From Desulfobacteraceae bacterium (GTDB taxonomy: Bacteria; Desulfobacterota; Desulfobacteria; Desulfobacterales; JAABSP01): a stretch of 64,000 bases of DNA. Location of the stretch: positions 62,001-126,000 of the forward strand of contig JAABSP010000001.1 in assembly GCA_011390345.1 (NCBI GenBank), given 5' to 3'. The notes beneath the pieces are model-generated. The model saw only the letters and a list, made by a program, of their open reading frames with translations, had not been told where the DNA came from and ran no database searches. Below are positions 1 to 9,156 of this stretch, piece after piece. Numbering within the stretch: position 1 is the first letter of the stretch; every line of letters begins with the position of its first letter. The translations under genes and the position numbers were made by a program.

Positions 1-163
1 GGAGAAGGGAGAGGAGGCCGACGCCGACTGCGGCAAAGAGCATGAGCGCAGCCGGCTGAAACCAGAGGAAAAACGCCCCCTCCAGCAGCCCGGTGATGAT
101 CACGGCAAGCCATGTCTTTTTGGACTTCCAGATGATGTTCAGGATGCGGCTGCCCCTCTCCAT
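1..163 (-). CDS. Partial membrane protein, N-terminus only
   Basis: The gene runs off the left end, and only about 54 codons are visible. It starts at an ATG whose complement is at 161-163, preceded by a good ribosome binding site (AAGGAG, 6 bases upstream). The product begins MERGSRILNIIWKSKKTW and continues into a hydrophobic stretch of about 35 residues that would form one or two membrane helices. I do not recognise the family. It points the same way as the DMT transporter gene upstream of it, about 100 bases away, and could be co-transcribed with it. Confidence 0.6.
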   Translation of the reverse strand, partial: MERGSRILNIIWKSKKTWLAVIITGLLEGAFFLWFQPAALMLFAAVGVGLLSLL

Positions 164-269
164 GGGAATCTCCTTATCGTTTTTATGGACATCCTTTTCA
201 TGCTCACCTCGGGACAGGGATTGAAAAAGTAAAAACTCTTCAATATATAAATAAAATCCGGAATGAATG

Positions 270-1250
270 TCAAGCTGTTGATTTCCCGATTTTTCCCGAT
301 GCCGCGGTTTTGCCGCGGCCCACCATGCCCATGTAGATGGCGGCAAGTGCGACCATCACCCCCAGCCAGTTGAGCCATCCCGTGGGTCTTTGGAAGAAGA
401 GAACGTCCCAGACAAAGGCGAGCGCGGGCTGCAGCAGAAGGATCAGCCCCGAATGAGAAGCCCGGATCTTTGGCAGCGCGTTGGTGATGAGAATCCAGCC
501 GATCCCCTGGCTGAAGATCGCGAGGGCCAGCAGGGAGATCAGAGTCTGAAGATCGGGAATGGCAAAGGAGAGACCGCTTGCGCCGACCTGTGCGCCCAGG
601 AAGAGCGATGTGGCGAAGGAGACCATCATGATCACATAGAAGAAGGAAAAGCCGCCCCGGTTCCGATCTGACTGGCTTGGGTCAGACTGGTTTCGGTCCG
701 ACTGGAGCTTTCTGAGCAGCAGGATGAATCCCGCGTAGCACGCGGCCGCGGCCAGACCGAAATAGATGCCGGTCCGGTAGAGGTCTTTCAACGGAGGGCC
801 GCTGACCCCTACGATCATGAAAAGGCCGCAGAAAGCCAGGGGGATGGAGAGGGCAAAGAGAAGGCTCACCTGCTCTTTCAGGAAGATGATCCCGAAGCCG
901 GTGAGAATAAAGACCTGAAAATTGGCAAGAATAGTGGAAAGGCCCGGTCCGATGTAATGGATGCTGTGGTGGTAGAAGCCCAGATCCAGGGCAAAGACAA
1001 ACCCGCACACAAGGCCGATGGTCAGATGGCGAGAGCCGTAGAACCGGATCTCTTTTCGATAGAGGGCCGGTATCAGCAGGATCAATCCGCCGAAGAAGAC
1101 CCGGTAGAAGGCCGAAGTCATGGGCGGGATGTGGGTCAGCTTCACCCAGACCCCGGAGAAGCTGATCATCACCGCGCCCATGAGAAGGTGGAGCACGGCT
1201 CGCCGGGCTGCGCTGTCCGGTTCGGTTCGCAAAGGAATTGGTGCTGGCAT
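270..1250 (-). CDS. DMT-superfamily (EamA-type) transporter
   Basis: This 326-residue inner-membrane protein has the layout of two EamA domains with about ten membrane helices. The first helix follows a short charged N-terminus, and the motif FSGVWVKL is typical of the family. Members export or import small metabolites; the substrate cannot be read from sequence. The loop between the two halves (around residues 185-197) carries a repeated QSD/RN pattern that looks like a recent micro-expansion. The start ATG at 1250 has a GAGAGG motif just upstream. It is transcribed away from the tRNA gene. Confidence 0.85.
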   Translation of the reverse strand: MPAPIPLRTEPDSAARRAVLHLLMGAVMISFSGVWVKLTHIPPMTSAFYRVFFGGLILLIPALYRKEIRFYGSRHLTIGLVCGFVFALDLGFYHHSIHYIGPGLSTILANFQVFILTGFGIIFLKEQVSLLFALSIPLAFCGLFMIVGVSGPPLKDLYRTGIYFGLAAAACYAGFILLLRKLQSDRNQSDPSQSDRNRGGFSFFYVIMMVSFATSLFLGAQVGASGLSFAIPDLQTLISLLALAIFSQGIGWILITNALPKIRASHSGLILLLQPALAFVWDVLFFQRPTGWLNWLGVMVALAAIYMGMVGRGKTAASGKIGKSTA

Positions 1251-1470
1251 AAACCTCTCTTTTCTGCGATAGTAAAAAAAAGAACGTCAACCGCTGCGAT
1301 TATCGCAGCCCCTGCTCTCCTGTGCAACCTCTTTGAATCGGTAATAAATGTAACAGCCCCCCAAAAGAAGAATTTGCACTCGGCTCATGAACATGATACG
1401 ATAATATCGAATGGGGAAAGGGCTTTCCGAAGAAAGGTACGAACGCGGGAGATCCTCGAAAACACCAATA

Positions 1471-1516
1471 AAAAAAGGGACCTGCCGATGCGATTTCGAC
1501 CGTCCCTTTTATTTTA
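1471..1516 (-). terminator. Terminator downstream of tRNA-Arg
   Basis: AAGGGAC and GTCCCTT form an inverted repeat with a 20-odd base loop, flanked by A-rich sequence on the left and T-rich sequence on the right. Read on the minus strand it follows the tRNA 3' end by a few bases and finishes in a T-run, as an intrinsic terminator should. It could work in both directions. Confidence 0.65.
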
Positions 1517-1518
1517 AA

Positions 1519-1595
<77 letters not shown>

Positions 1596-1645
1596 TTAAT
1601 TCATCCCCGTACATTAACACATCAAAAAATGAAAGTCCATAAAAA

Positions 1646-2641
1646 ATGGATACAACAGAAGCAAAGAAAGAACATAAAGATAAAAGCATCTATGATACCC
1701 TGGGCGGCGACGCGGAGATCGACAACCGCACCGTCCGGAAGAAGAACCGGCGAAAGGTCGATGACGACAAGGCGGTCGTCAAGTTCGACCCGCTCCAGGG
1801 CTATCTCGCGGAGGTGAGCCGGTACCGGCTCCTCACCCGGGAGGAGGAGTGGGAGCTGGCACGCCGGGTCCGGGAGGAGGGGGATCGGGACGCGGCCTAC
1901 ATGCTCGTCACCTCCAACCTCCGGCTGGTGGTCAAGATCGCGCTGGAGTTCCAGCGGGTCTGGATGCAGAACCTCCTGGACCTGGTCCAGGAGGGGAACA
2001 TCGGCCTGATGCAGGCGGTGAAGAAGTTCGACCCCTACAAAAACGTCAAGTTCTCCTACTACGCCTCCTTCTGGATCAAGGCCTATATCCTGAAGTTCAT
2101 CATGGATAACTGGCGCCTGGTCAAGATCGGCACCACCCAGGGGCAGCGGAAGCTCTTCTTCAAGCTGAAAAAGGAGAAGCAGAGTCTGTCGGAGCAGGGC
2201 TTCGAGCCGAAACCGAAGCTCCTGTCGGAACGGCTGGGGGTCACGGAGCAGGAGGTGGTGGATATGGACCAGCGGCTCGACAACTGGGATCTTTCCCTGG
2301 ATGCGCCGCTGAAGAGCGATTCCGACACCGAGCGGATCGACATGCTCAAGACCCCATCGGAGTCTGCGGAGGACCGGATCGCTAAAAAGGAGATGGATGT
2401 CCTGCTGCAGAACAAGATCGAAGCCTTCCGAAGCAAACTGACCGAGCGGGAGCTGGAGATCTTCGATCACCGGATCTATTCCGACAGCCCCGCAACCCTT
2501 CAGGAGATCGGGGACCGGTACAGCATCTCACGGGAGCGGGTCCGGCAGGTGGAGAAGAATATCGTCAAAAAGATGAGAGATTTCTTTAAAAAAGAGATGC
2601 TCGATTACAACGCCTATACTAAAGAGGAAGTTACGGAGTAA
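1646..2641 (+). CDS. rpoH: RNA polymerase sigma-32 factor
   Basis: This 331-residue sigma-70-family factor directs RNA polymerase to heat-shock promoters. Region 2 is clear (NLRLVVKIALEF near residue 91, LVQEGNIGLMQAVKKFDP near 113). QRKLFFKLK at about 167-175 is the RpoH box that separates sigma-32 from RpoD. Region 4 ends with a helix-turn-helix, ISRERVRQVE. The N-terminus carries about 45 charged residues before region 1.2, longer than in E. coli. It begins only 50 bases from the divergent tRNA gene, with no strong ribosome binding site, and it heads a long run of plus-strand genes. Confidence 0.92.
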   Translation: MDTTEAKKEHKDKSIYDTLGGDAEIDNRTVRKKNRRKVDDDKAVVKFDPLQGYLAEVSRYRLLTREEEWELARRVREEGDRDAAYMLVTSNLRLVVKIALEFQRVWMQNLLDLVQEGNIGLMQAVKKFDPYKNVKFSYYASFWIKAYILKFIMDNWRLVKIGTTQGQRKLFFKLKKEKQSLSEQGFEPKPKLLSERLGVTEQEVVDMDQRLDNWDLSLDAPLKSDSDTERIDMLKTPSESAEDRIAKKEMDVLLQNKIEAFRSKLTERELEIFDHRIYSDSPATLQEIGDRYSISRERVRQVEKNIVKKMRDFFKKEMLDYNAYTKEEVTE

Positions 2642-2651
2642 AGAGGTTACA

Positions 2652-4559
2652 TTGGCAAGATCATTCATTTTTATGCGGGTAGGGATGGCTGTGCTCCTCT
2701 TTTCCCTCGCGTTCGGATGCGCGATGGGGGAGCGGATCGCACCGGATCAGGATCAGGACGCGGTGAAACCGAAAAGAGCGGCCCCGGCTTCAAGTATGCC
2801 GGCTGTGCCTCTTTCCGAAAAGGATGTATCGGAAAAAGAGGACGCGGACGCAGCGGAAACCGGAAAGAAGGCGCTGCCTCCGCCATTGGGGGATGAGATC
2901 GAAACGGATCCTCTGATCCGGAAGGTGATGCCGGTAAAGGCTTCCGAATCCGCTCCCGGCAACCGGTACTTCTATTATATGGAGGCGCTGCTCCGGGGCA
3001 GACAGGGGAAATTTGAAGAGGCCGTGGCCTATCTCCAGAAGGCGCTGGCCCAATCCCCGGATTCCATCTATCTTCAGCGGGAGCTGGCCAATCTCTATCT
3101 CCGGGACAAGGAGAACGAGAAGGCCGTGGATGTGATCGAGAAGATGATCGCAGCAGAGCCCGAAAACGTGGACCTGCTGATTCTCTACGGCAAGCTGAAG
3201 CAGAGTTTCAAAGATATGGAGGGTGCGGCCGATGCCTATGAGAATGCCCTGGCCCGAGCGCCCGAGGAGCGGGATGTCTATCTCCTTCTCGGCAATCTCT
3301 ATATCGAAGAGGAAGCCTATGAGAAGGCCGAGCGGATCTACCGGCAGATGATCGATCAGTTTCCGGACTCCTATCTCGCCTGGTTCTTTCTCGGCAAGAT
3401 CTATGCGGCACAGGACCGGCTGGCCCAGGCCGAATCGGCCTTTGAAAAGACTCTGGAACTGAAGCCGGATCTCGAGGAGCCGAGGCTGGAACTGCTCGAC
3501 ATCTATGAGGCCCAGGGCCGGCGCGGGAAGGTTCTGGATATCTATCAGGACATCCTGCAGAAGGAGCCGACGCATATCCGGGCCAATATGGGGCTGGGGC
3601 TCTACTATCAGAACGCTCGACAGCCGGGAAAAGCAAATTCAATCTTTCAGGCGTTGGGCCGGCGAAGCAAAGATGAGCCGGATATTCTCCGAACGGTTAT
3701 CCAGACCTACATCCGCCAGGACCGTCATGGGGATGCGGCTGCGATTTTAGAGGGAATGCTTTCAGCCGTTTCCGAAGATTCCGATATCCATTATGTGCTC
3801 GGGGTTACCTATGACGAGATGGGGAGTGAAAATAAGGCCATCTCCCATTTCCTTCGGTTGACGCCCGATTCCCAGTTCTACGAGAGCATGGTGGTCCATG
3901 TGGCCTTTCTCTATCAGGAGTCGGAACAGATCGGCAAGGCCATCGACTTCATGGAATCGGTGATCGAAAAGGTTCCGGACAACGCCGAGTACTCGATCTA
4001 TCTCGGCTCTTTCTACGACGAGCTGGAACAGTATGATCGGGCCGTAGAAATCTACCGCCGGGGGATCGAAATCGACCCGGAAAACCCCCGCCTCCACTTC
4101 CGCATCGGGGTGGTGCTGGACAAGATGGGGAAGAAGGAAGAATCCATTTCGGCCATGAAGCGGGTCATCGAACTGGAGCCGGAGAATGCCAATGCCCTCA
4201 ACTATCTCGGCTACACCTATGCCGACATGGGAACCAACCTCGACGAGGCGCAAAGACTGATCCAGCGGGCTCTGGATCTGAAGCCTGACGACGGCTACAT
4301 CACCGACAGCCTCGGATGGGTCTATTATAAGAAAGGGATGTACGAAGAGGCGGTGAAGATCCTGAAGCGTGCCGTCAGCCTGGTTCCGGACGATCCGACC
4401 ATCCTGGAGCATCTCGGGGATGCCTATCTCAAGCTGGGGCAGTCGGAAAAGGCTCTGGAATACTACCGGCAGTCCCTCATGAACCGGCAGAAGGGGCAGG
4501 AGGAGGATACGGAGAAGATCGAGCAGAAGATCCGGGCATTGAACGGGGCGATCCAGTAG
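2652..4559 (+). CDS. TPR-repeat lipoprotein
   Basis: This 635-residue protein has a lipoprotein signal ending in LAFGC and then, from about residue 90, an almost continuous array of some fourteen tetratricopeptide repeats. TPR arrays are scaffolds for protein-protein contact, and here the protein would be lipid-anchored in the periplasm or on the outer membrane. The start is taken as the TTG at 2652, spaced correctly behind AGAGG. The ATG at 2673 would also leave an intact signal. It lies 10 bases after rpoH and 3 bases before the next lipoprotein gene, so co-transcription is likely. The partner is unknown. Confidence 0.85.
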   Translation: MARSFIFMRVGMAVLLFSLAFGCAMGERIAPDQDQDAVKPKRAAPASSMPAVPLSEKDVSEKEDADAAETGKKALPPPLGDEIETDPLIRKVMPVKASESAPGNRYFYYMEALLRGRQGKFEEAVAYLQKALAQSPDSIYLQRELANLYLRDKENEKAVDVIEKMIAAEPENVDLLILYGKLKQSFKDMEGAADAYENALARAPEERDVYLLLGNLYIEEEAYEKAERIYRQMIDQFPDSYLAWFFLGKIYAAQDRLAQAESAFEKTLELKPDLEEPRLELLDIYEAQGRRGKVLDIYQDILQKEPTHIRANMGLGLYYQNARQPGKANSIFQALGRRSKDEPDILRTVIQTYIRQDRHGDAAAILEGMLSAVSEDSDIHYVLGVTYDEMGSENKAISHFLRLTPDSQFYESMVVHVAFLYQESEQIGKAIDFMESVIEKVPDNAEYSIYLGSFYDELEQYDRAVEIYRRGIEIDPENPRLHFRIGVVLDKMGKKEESISAMKRVIELEPENANALNYLGYTYADMGTNLDEAQRLIQRALDLKPDDGYITDSLGWVYYKKGMYEEAVKILKRAVSLVPDDPTILEHLGDAYLKLGQSEKALEYYRQSLMNRQKGQEEDTEKIEQKIRALNGAIQ

Positions 4560-4562
4560 ATC

Positions 4563-5342
4563 TTGAAGCTTTTCTTTCCCCTGCTGACCCTCCTTATTCT
4601 CCTCTCCGGATGCGGGGGCCTGATGCATCAGTTGGGTGCGCCCTTCTACCGCCCGTCCCGGGCTCAGACCGTTCTTTCGGAGATCGGGGCCAGAAATGCC
4701 GATCTCAACACCTATAAAGGGATCGGCAATGTCCGCCTCAAGGTCGGAGAGATCACCCAGAGCGCCCGGCTGGCCTGGATGGGGCTCTATCCAGGCCATC
4801 TGCGCCTGGAGCTTCTCGGCTCGGGCCATCCCCTGGCCAAACTGGCGTATGACGGAGAAAGGCTCTATCTGGTCTCCCACGCGGACGGCCGGTTCTACAG
4901 CCGAAGGGGCGATGATCCGGATCTGGCAGGCTTCATCCCGATGGACCTGCCGGCCCGGGATCTCATCGCGCTGCTGGCGGCCAGAATACCGATTCCGGAC
5001 TTTCACTTTGCCGAACTTCGGCAGCATAAGGAGGGATGGGCTCTGGAATTGAAAAGGTGGGCCAAGACAAAGGCCATTCTCTATCTCGATTCGGCCCTGA
5101 ACCTGCAGCGCCTGGAGCGGTACAATGTCAGCGAAAAGCTCATGTACCGGGCAGAAGTCCTTGGAACCCGTAATGTTGACGGCCATGAGATCTACAGTGC
5201 CCTTCGGCTGACAGGGCCGGACAGAATCGACCAGATTGAGATCGATTTGGATCGATACTGGGCAAATGTGCCGGTCTCTACGGAAAAATTCATTCTTAAG
5301 CCGGCACCAGAAACGGAATCAGACCCGGCAGCAGATCGTTGA
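4563..5342 (+). CDS. LolB/DUF4292-like lipoprotein
   Basis: This 259-residue protein has a TTG start and the lipobox LLSGC, with Cys at residue 17. The body has the beta-rich pattern of LolB-like outer-membrane lipoproteins: RLAWMGLYPGHLRLELLG, then LAKLAYDGERLYLVSH. Such proteins accept or bind lipoproteins or lipids in the periplasm. The DUF4292 family fits best, and a strict LolB role is not shown. It sits 3 bases after the TPR lipoprotein and overlaps the next gene by 4 bases (TTGA), so the three are probably translationally coupled. Confidence 0.7.
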   Translation: MKLFFPLLTLLILLSGCGGLMHQLGAPFYRPSRAQTVLSEIGARNADLNTYKGIGNVRLKVGEITQSARLAWMGLYPGHLRLELLGSGHPLAKLAYDGERLYLVSHADGRFYSRRGDDPDLAGFIPMDLPARDLIALLAARIPIPDFHFAELRQHKEGWALELKRWAKTKAILYLDSALNLQRLERYNVSEKLMYRAEVLGTRNVDGHEIYSALRLTGPDRIDQIEIDLDRYWANVPVSTEKFILKPAPETESDPAADR

Positions 5343-6175
5343 AATCATCCGAACAGAATCATCAGCAGATATCCATAGCCTCCTCTACGTCCGATGATCC
5401 GGTGCGTGTTGCCCTGGAGCATCGGTTGCGGGAGTGCAGGAACGTCGTCACTCTGGGCGTTCGGCCCAATTTCACCGATTATACCGAGGCCGAGGCGCAA
5501 CTGATCCGCAGTGCATCGAAGATCTACTACCCTTCGATCCATTATGCCGATATCTTCGATGCCATAGGAAAAAAGACCTTCCCGAGCTACCACACCTATA
5601 AATTTGCACAGGACAAGATCAAGCAGACCGCCATCTTCGAGCTGGCCGAAATTCCCCATCCAAAAACCCGGATTTTCTACGGAAAGCGGTGGCGGGAGCG
5701 GGTGACGGAGTGGTTTGACTTTCCCTTTATCGCGAAGATCCCCCGGGGATCGGCCCTGGGCCGGGGAGTCTTTCTCATTGAAAACCCGGAGGATATGGAA
5801 TCCTACTGCGACCGCTCTCCGGGCGTGGCCTATCTCCAGGAGTATCTGCCCCTGGACCGGGACATCCGGATCGTGATCATCGGCAAAAGAGCCGTTCACG
5901 CCTACTGGCGGATTGCAAAGGAAGGGGAGTTCAGAAGCAATATCGGGGCCGGGGGAAGAGTCTCGCTTGAACCGGTTCCCGATGCCGCGATCCGATTGGC
6001 CCTGCACACGGCTTCCCGCTGCCGATGGGATGATGTGGGCATCGATATCTGCTCCTTTGAGGGGAACTATTATGTGCTGGAAGGGAACATGAAGTACGGC
6101 AAGGAGGGGCTTCGGGCCGCGGGCATCGACTATTCGAAACTCATGGAATCCCTTGTTGCCGGCGGGGAGATCTGA
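5339..6175 (+). CDS. ATP-grasp (RimK-like) ligase
   Basis: This 278-residue protein has the ATP-grasp fold used by RimK-type carboxylate-amine ligases. Residues from about 95 give the central domain (FAQDKIKQTAIFELAEIPHPKT). FPFIAKIPRGSALGRGV is the phosphate-binding loop. YLQEYLPLDRDIRIVIIG and YYVLEGNMKYG supply the nucleotide and metal ligands. The substrate is unknown. It starts with a TTG overlapping the stop codon of the upstream lipoprotein gene and is followed 2 bases later by the dGTPase gene. Confidence 0.8.
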   Translation: MKSSEQNHQQISIASSTSDDPVRVALEHRLRECRNVVTLGVRPNFTDYTEAEAQLIRSASKIYYPSIHYADIFDAIGKKTFPSYHTYKFAQDKIKQTAIFELAEIPHPKTRIFYGKRWRERVTEWFDFPFIAKIPRGSALGRGVFLIENPEDMESYCDRSPGVAYLQEYLPLDRDIRIVIIGKRAVHAYWRIAKEGEFRSNIGAGGRVSLEPVPDAAIRLALHTASRCRWDDVGIDICSFEGNYYVLEGNMKYGKEGLRAAGIDYSKLMESLVAGGEI

Positions 6176-6177
6176 AG

Positions 6178-7353
6178 ATGATCTCCTTAGGCCGGATCAC
6201 CGATAGACTCGACCGGCAGGAGAAGAGACGCCTCTCCCCCCGGGGCGCCCGCAGCCGGGATGCGGTCCGGCGCCGTCCCGAGTCCCGATCCGAAACCGAA
6301 TACAGGCAGCCCTTTTCAGCAGACGCGGACCGGATTCTCCACTCCCTTGCCTACACCCGCTATATCGACAAGACCCAGGTCTTTCCCCTCACGGTGAATG
6401 ATCACATCACCCACCGAGCCCTCCATGTCCAGCTCGTCTCCCGTATCGGCCGTACCGCGGGCCGCTTTCTGGGACTCAACGAGGATCTCATAGAGGCCAT
6501 CGCGCTGGGCCACGACATCGGCCATCCCCCATTTGGCCATGACGGAGAAGGATACCTCTCCGCGCTCTGCCGGAAGAGCGGCATCGGCCATTTCTACCAC
6601 AGCGTCCAGAGCGTCCGCTTTCTGGACAAACTGGAGCGCAAAGGCCGGGGATGGAACCTGACCCTCCAGACCCTGGACGGTATCCTCTGCCATGACGGAG
6701 AGATCCACTGCCGGCGGCTGATCCCCCAGCCAGGGAAGCGCTTTTCAGACCTTGACCAGGAGGCCGGGGCCAAAAAGAATGATCCGGAAATACCCCTCAT
6801 CCCCATGACATCGGAGGGGTGCGTGGTCCGGTTTGCCGATACCTTCGGCTATATCGGCAGAGACATCGAAGATGCCATCCGCCTCGGCATGATCTGCCGG
6901 GAGGATCTGCCAAAAGATTGTGCCGCGCTTCTGGGCAGGACCAACGGAACCATCGTCTATACTCTGGTGACGGATCTCATCACCCACACTCTCAAAGAAT
7001 CCCAAGAGGAGACCCCGGATTTCGATGCCATTTCCCTCCGCCCTGAGATCTCCGATGTACTGAAGGAATTGAAGCGCTTCAACTACGAGCGGATCTATCT
7101 CCATCCCAGGACCAAGCGCTATGCCGATACGATCGAAAAACTTTATGCCCTGCTCTTTGAAAAATTTATGGATGATCTTGCCCGGGAGAATCGGAAATCG
7201 ACCATCTCCGGCTTTCTATCGGGAATGACAGAGGATTATTCCCAAGCCCATTCCCATGCCGAGATGGTCCGGGATTTCATCGCGGGCATGACGGACCAGT
7301 TTTTTCTGCGCCAGTGTCCCGAATCGATGCGGCCCGTTCCGGAGGATCCCTGA
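6178..7353 (+). CDS. dgt: dGTPase-like HD-domain triphosphohydrolase
   Basis: This 391-residue HD-superfamily protein resembles deoxyguanosinetriphosphate triphosphohydrolases, which cleave dGTP or other dNTPs to the nucleoside and triphosphate. The metal-binding residues are visible: His in THRALHVQLVSRIGRT, then the His-Asp pair in ALGHDIGHPPFGHDGEG near residue 111, and a later Asp in RFADTFGYIGRD. RSETEYRQPFSADADRILHS near the start is typical. Substrate range beyond dGTP is open. Its stop overlaps the start of the next gene (ATGA). Confidence 0.88.
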   Translation: MISLGRITDRLDRQEKRRLSPRGARSRDAVRRRPESRSETEYRQPFSADADRILHSLAYTRYIDKTQVFPLTVNDHITHRALHVQLVSRIGRTAGRFLGLNEDLIEAIALGHDIGHPPFGHDGEGYLSALCRKSGIGHFYHSVQSVRFLDKLERKGRGWNLTLQTLDGILCHDGEIHCRRLIPQPGKRFSDLDQEAGAKKNDPEIPLIPMTSEGCVVRFADTFGYIGRDIEDAIRLGMICREDLPKDCAALLGRTNGTIVYTLVTDLITHTLKESQEETPDFDAISLRPEISDVLKELKRFNYERIYLHPRTKRYADTIEKLYALLFEKFMDDLARENRKSTISGFLSGMTEDYSQAHSHAEMVRDFIAGMTDQFFLRQCPESMRPVPEDP

Positions 7354-8078
7354 TGAAAGGAGAGGAGCGCACCTACCGGTCCCTGGTCCGGGGGGAGGGG
7401 CTCTGCGGATTCCGGGTGGTGGTGCAGGAGACCGATCTGATGATCCATGCCCGACATCGCCTCGATACTCTTGCCCGGGAGCTGACCCTGAAATACCGGG
7501 GCCAGATCGAGGGGTATATCGAAGACCATCCCGATTTTGCCCGGACCTTACAGCCTTGGCCGATCAGCGATTTTGCACCGGCCATTGTCCGGGAGATGAT
7601 CCTGGCCGGAGAAGAGGCCGGGGTGGGCCCCATGGCCGCGGTGGCCGGGGCCCTCGCGGAATATGTGGGCCGGGGGCTTCTGCAGGAGAGCGACACGGTG
7701 ATTGTTGAAAATGGCGGGGACATCTTCATCCGGAAGGATGGCCCCGTGACGGCCGCGATCTATGCCGGGGCCTCGAAATTGAGCCTGAGAATCGGAATTC
7801 GGGCCGAAAGTTGGGGCGCGCCCTTCGGCATCTGCACCTCTTCGGGAACCGTAGGCCATTCCCTGAGCTGGGGGCGTGCGGACGGCCTCTGCATCCTCTC
7901 CCACTCCTGCATATTGGCCGATGCGGTTGCAACCGCGGCCGGCAATCTGGTAAACTCCCCGGAAGATATCGAAACCGCGATCGCTTTTGGAAGGGAAATT
8001 CCCGGGGTGACGGGGCTTGTTGCGGTTGTCGGGGATCGGGTCGGTGCCTGGGGAAAGATCGAGCTTGTCCCCCTATAG
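7353..8078 (+). CDS. UPF0280 family protein
   Basis: This 241-residue protein matches the UPF0280 family, found mainly in archaea and anaerobic bacteria. It is related in fold to ApbE flavin transferases, but the function is not established. Characteristic parts are the N-terminal ETDLMIHA, the central GPMAAVAGALAEYVG, VENGGDIF, and the C-terminal ILADAVATAAGN. The ATG at 7353 is chosen over an upstream in-frame start because GGAGGATCCCTG precedes it and it overlaps the dgt stop by one base. Confidence 0.8.
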   Translation: MKGEERTYRSLVRGEGLCGFRVVVQETDLMIHARHRLDTLARELTLKYRGQIEGYIEDHPDFARTLQPWPISDFAPAIVREMILAGEEAGVGPMAAVAGALAEYVGRGLLQESDTVIVENGGDIFIRKDGPVTAAIYAGASKLSLRIGIRAESWGAPFGICTSSGTVGHSLSWGRADGLCILSHSCILADAVATAAGNLVNSPEDIETAIAFGREIPGVTGLVAVVGDRVGAWGKIELVPL

Positions 8079-8177
8079 TCGAAAAAAAGGTTGAGTTTCG
8101 GCGATAAAACGAGTAGGTTTGCCTAATTTAGGGGTGAATACTGTGAAAAGCCAATTGAAACAAGGGAGCTGGAATCC

Positions 8178-8660
8178 ATGAAGACCATGTGGGCACCGTG
8201 GCGGATCGAATACATCCTCGGAGACAAGGAGGAGGGGTGCATCTTCTGCAAAGCACTGGAGGAGCAACATGATGATCTGACCCTCTATAAGGGAAAACGG
8301 ACCATGGTCGTAATGAACAAGTATCCCTACATCAACGGCCATCTTCTGGTGGCCCCGAAACGGCATCTCTCTGCGCTTCAGGATCTGGAAAAGGAGGAGA
8401 TGACGGATCTGATGCAGTTGGTGGAGCGATCTGTCGCTATCATCAAGGAGGTAATGAACCCGGACGGCTTCAATGTGGGGCTCAATCTGGGCAAGGTGGC
8501 CGGCGCGGGGGTGGAGGAGCATCTCCACTTCCACATCGTGCCCCGATGGTTCGGGGATACCAATGCTCTGACCGTCTTTGCCGATGTCCGGGTGATCCCG
8601 GAGCATATCGAGAGTACCTGCCGCAACCTGGCGCCCCATTTCGCCAAATTGGATATCTAA
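8178..8660 (+). CDS. HIT-family nucleotide hydrolase/transferase
   Basis: This 160-residue protein has the histidine-triad motif HLHFHIVPRW near residue 118, whose middle histidine is the nucleophile for AMP transfer or hydrolysis. CIFC near residue 26 could bind zinc. The opening TMWAPWRIEYI is shared with Ap4A phosphorylase-like HIT proteins of many bacteria. Likely substrates are adenylated nucleotides such as Ap4A. A good ribosome binding site (AAGGGAG) precedes the ATG. A 99-base gap separates it from UPF0280, so a promoter of its own is possible. Confidence 0.88.
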   Translation: MKTMWAPWRIEYILGDKEEGCIFCKALEEQHDDLTLYKGKRTMVVMNKYPYINGHLLVAPKRHLSALQDLEKEEMTDLMQLVERSVAIIKEVMNPDGFNVGLNLGKVAGAGVEEHLHFHIVPRWFGDTNALTVFADVRVIPEHIESTCRNLAPHFAKLDI

Positions 8661-8688
8661 CCGATCGAAAAAAGGAGGAGGAGATTCT

Positions 8689-9147
8689 ATGAGCAAGTTC
8701 AAGTTCAAGATCGCGGTCTGGTCGGTGGTCGGCGTGCTGATCCTGCTGTTCTTTCTGCATAACCAGGGCTTTTTCATGACGAGAAACTCCTTTGACATCA
8801 ATGTCATCGGCATCCCGTCCCTTGCCGAAGTCAGCCCGATCTTTATGGAGTATAAGACCCCGGAAATCCCCAATGTACTGATCTTTCTGATCTTCTTTCT
8901 CTTCGGCGTTCTGGTCACCTATATGTTCTACCTCTTCGGCTGGATGCGCTCCAAACGGGCTCTGAAGCGGATGAGCTGCGACTGTGAGAGCATGACACAG
9001 AAGATCGAGGAGCTGGAGATGGAGCTGGATGCGGCCCGAAGGTCCGGCGGGAGCGGCCCCATTCCCGTGGGCCCCGACGTGGCCGAGGAGACCGAGCTGT
9101 CCGCACAGGAGGATATGGCGGCAGATGATGCCCTCCGACAGAAATAG
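8689..9147 (+). CDS. LapA-domain membrane protein
   Basis: This 152-residue protein has two membrane helices (residues about 8-25 and 63-85) and then a charged, helical cytoplasmic tail likely to form a coiled coil (KIEELEMELDAA). The layout fits the LapA/DUF1049 family, linked in E. coli to control of lipopolysaccharide assembly. A strong GGAGGAGG precedes the start. The acidic last 40 residues are low in complexity. It sits between the HIT gene (28 bases) and mutS (9 bases). Confidence 0.7.
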   Translation: MSKFKFKIAVWSVVGVLILLFFLHNQGFFMTRNSFDINVIGIPSLAEVSPIFMEYKTPEIPNVLIFLIFFLFGVLVTYMFYLFGWMRSKRALKRMSCDCESMTQKIEELEMELDAARRSGGSGPIPVGPDVAEETELSAQEDMAADDALRQK

Positions 9148-9156
9148 GCGCTCTTT

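Noticed and set aside
682-1290. Long minus-strand reading frame overlapping the DMT transporter
   Set aside because: It is a shadow of the transporter gene in another frame. It is rich in Arg, Pro and His and has no membrane pattern or known motif.
3762-5186. 474-codon minus-strand frame opposite the TPR and LolB-like genes
   Set aside because: Both plus-strand genes have lipoprotein signals and clear repeats or family patterns. The opposite frame only mirrors their codon bias.
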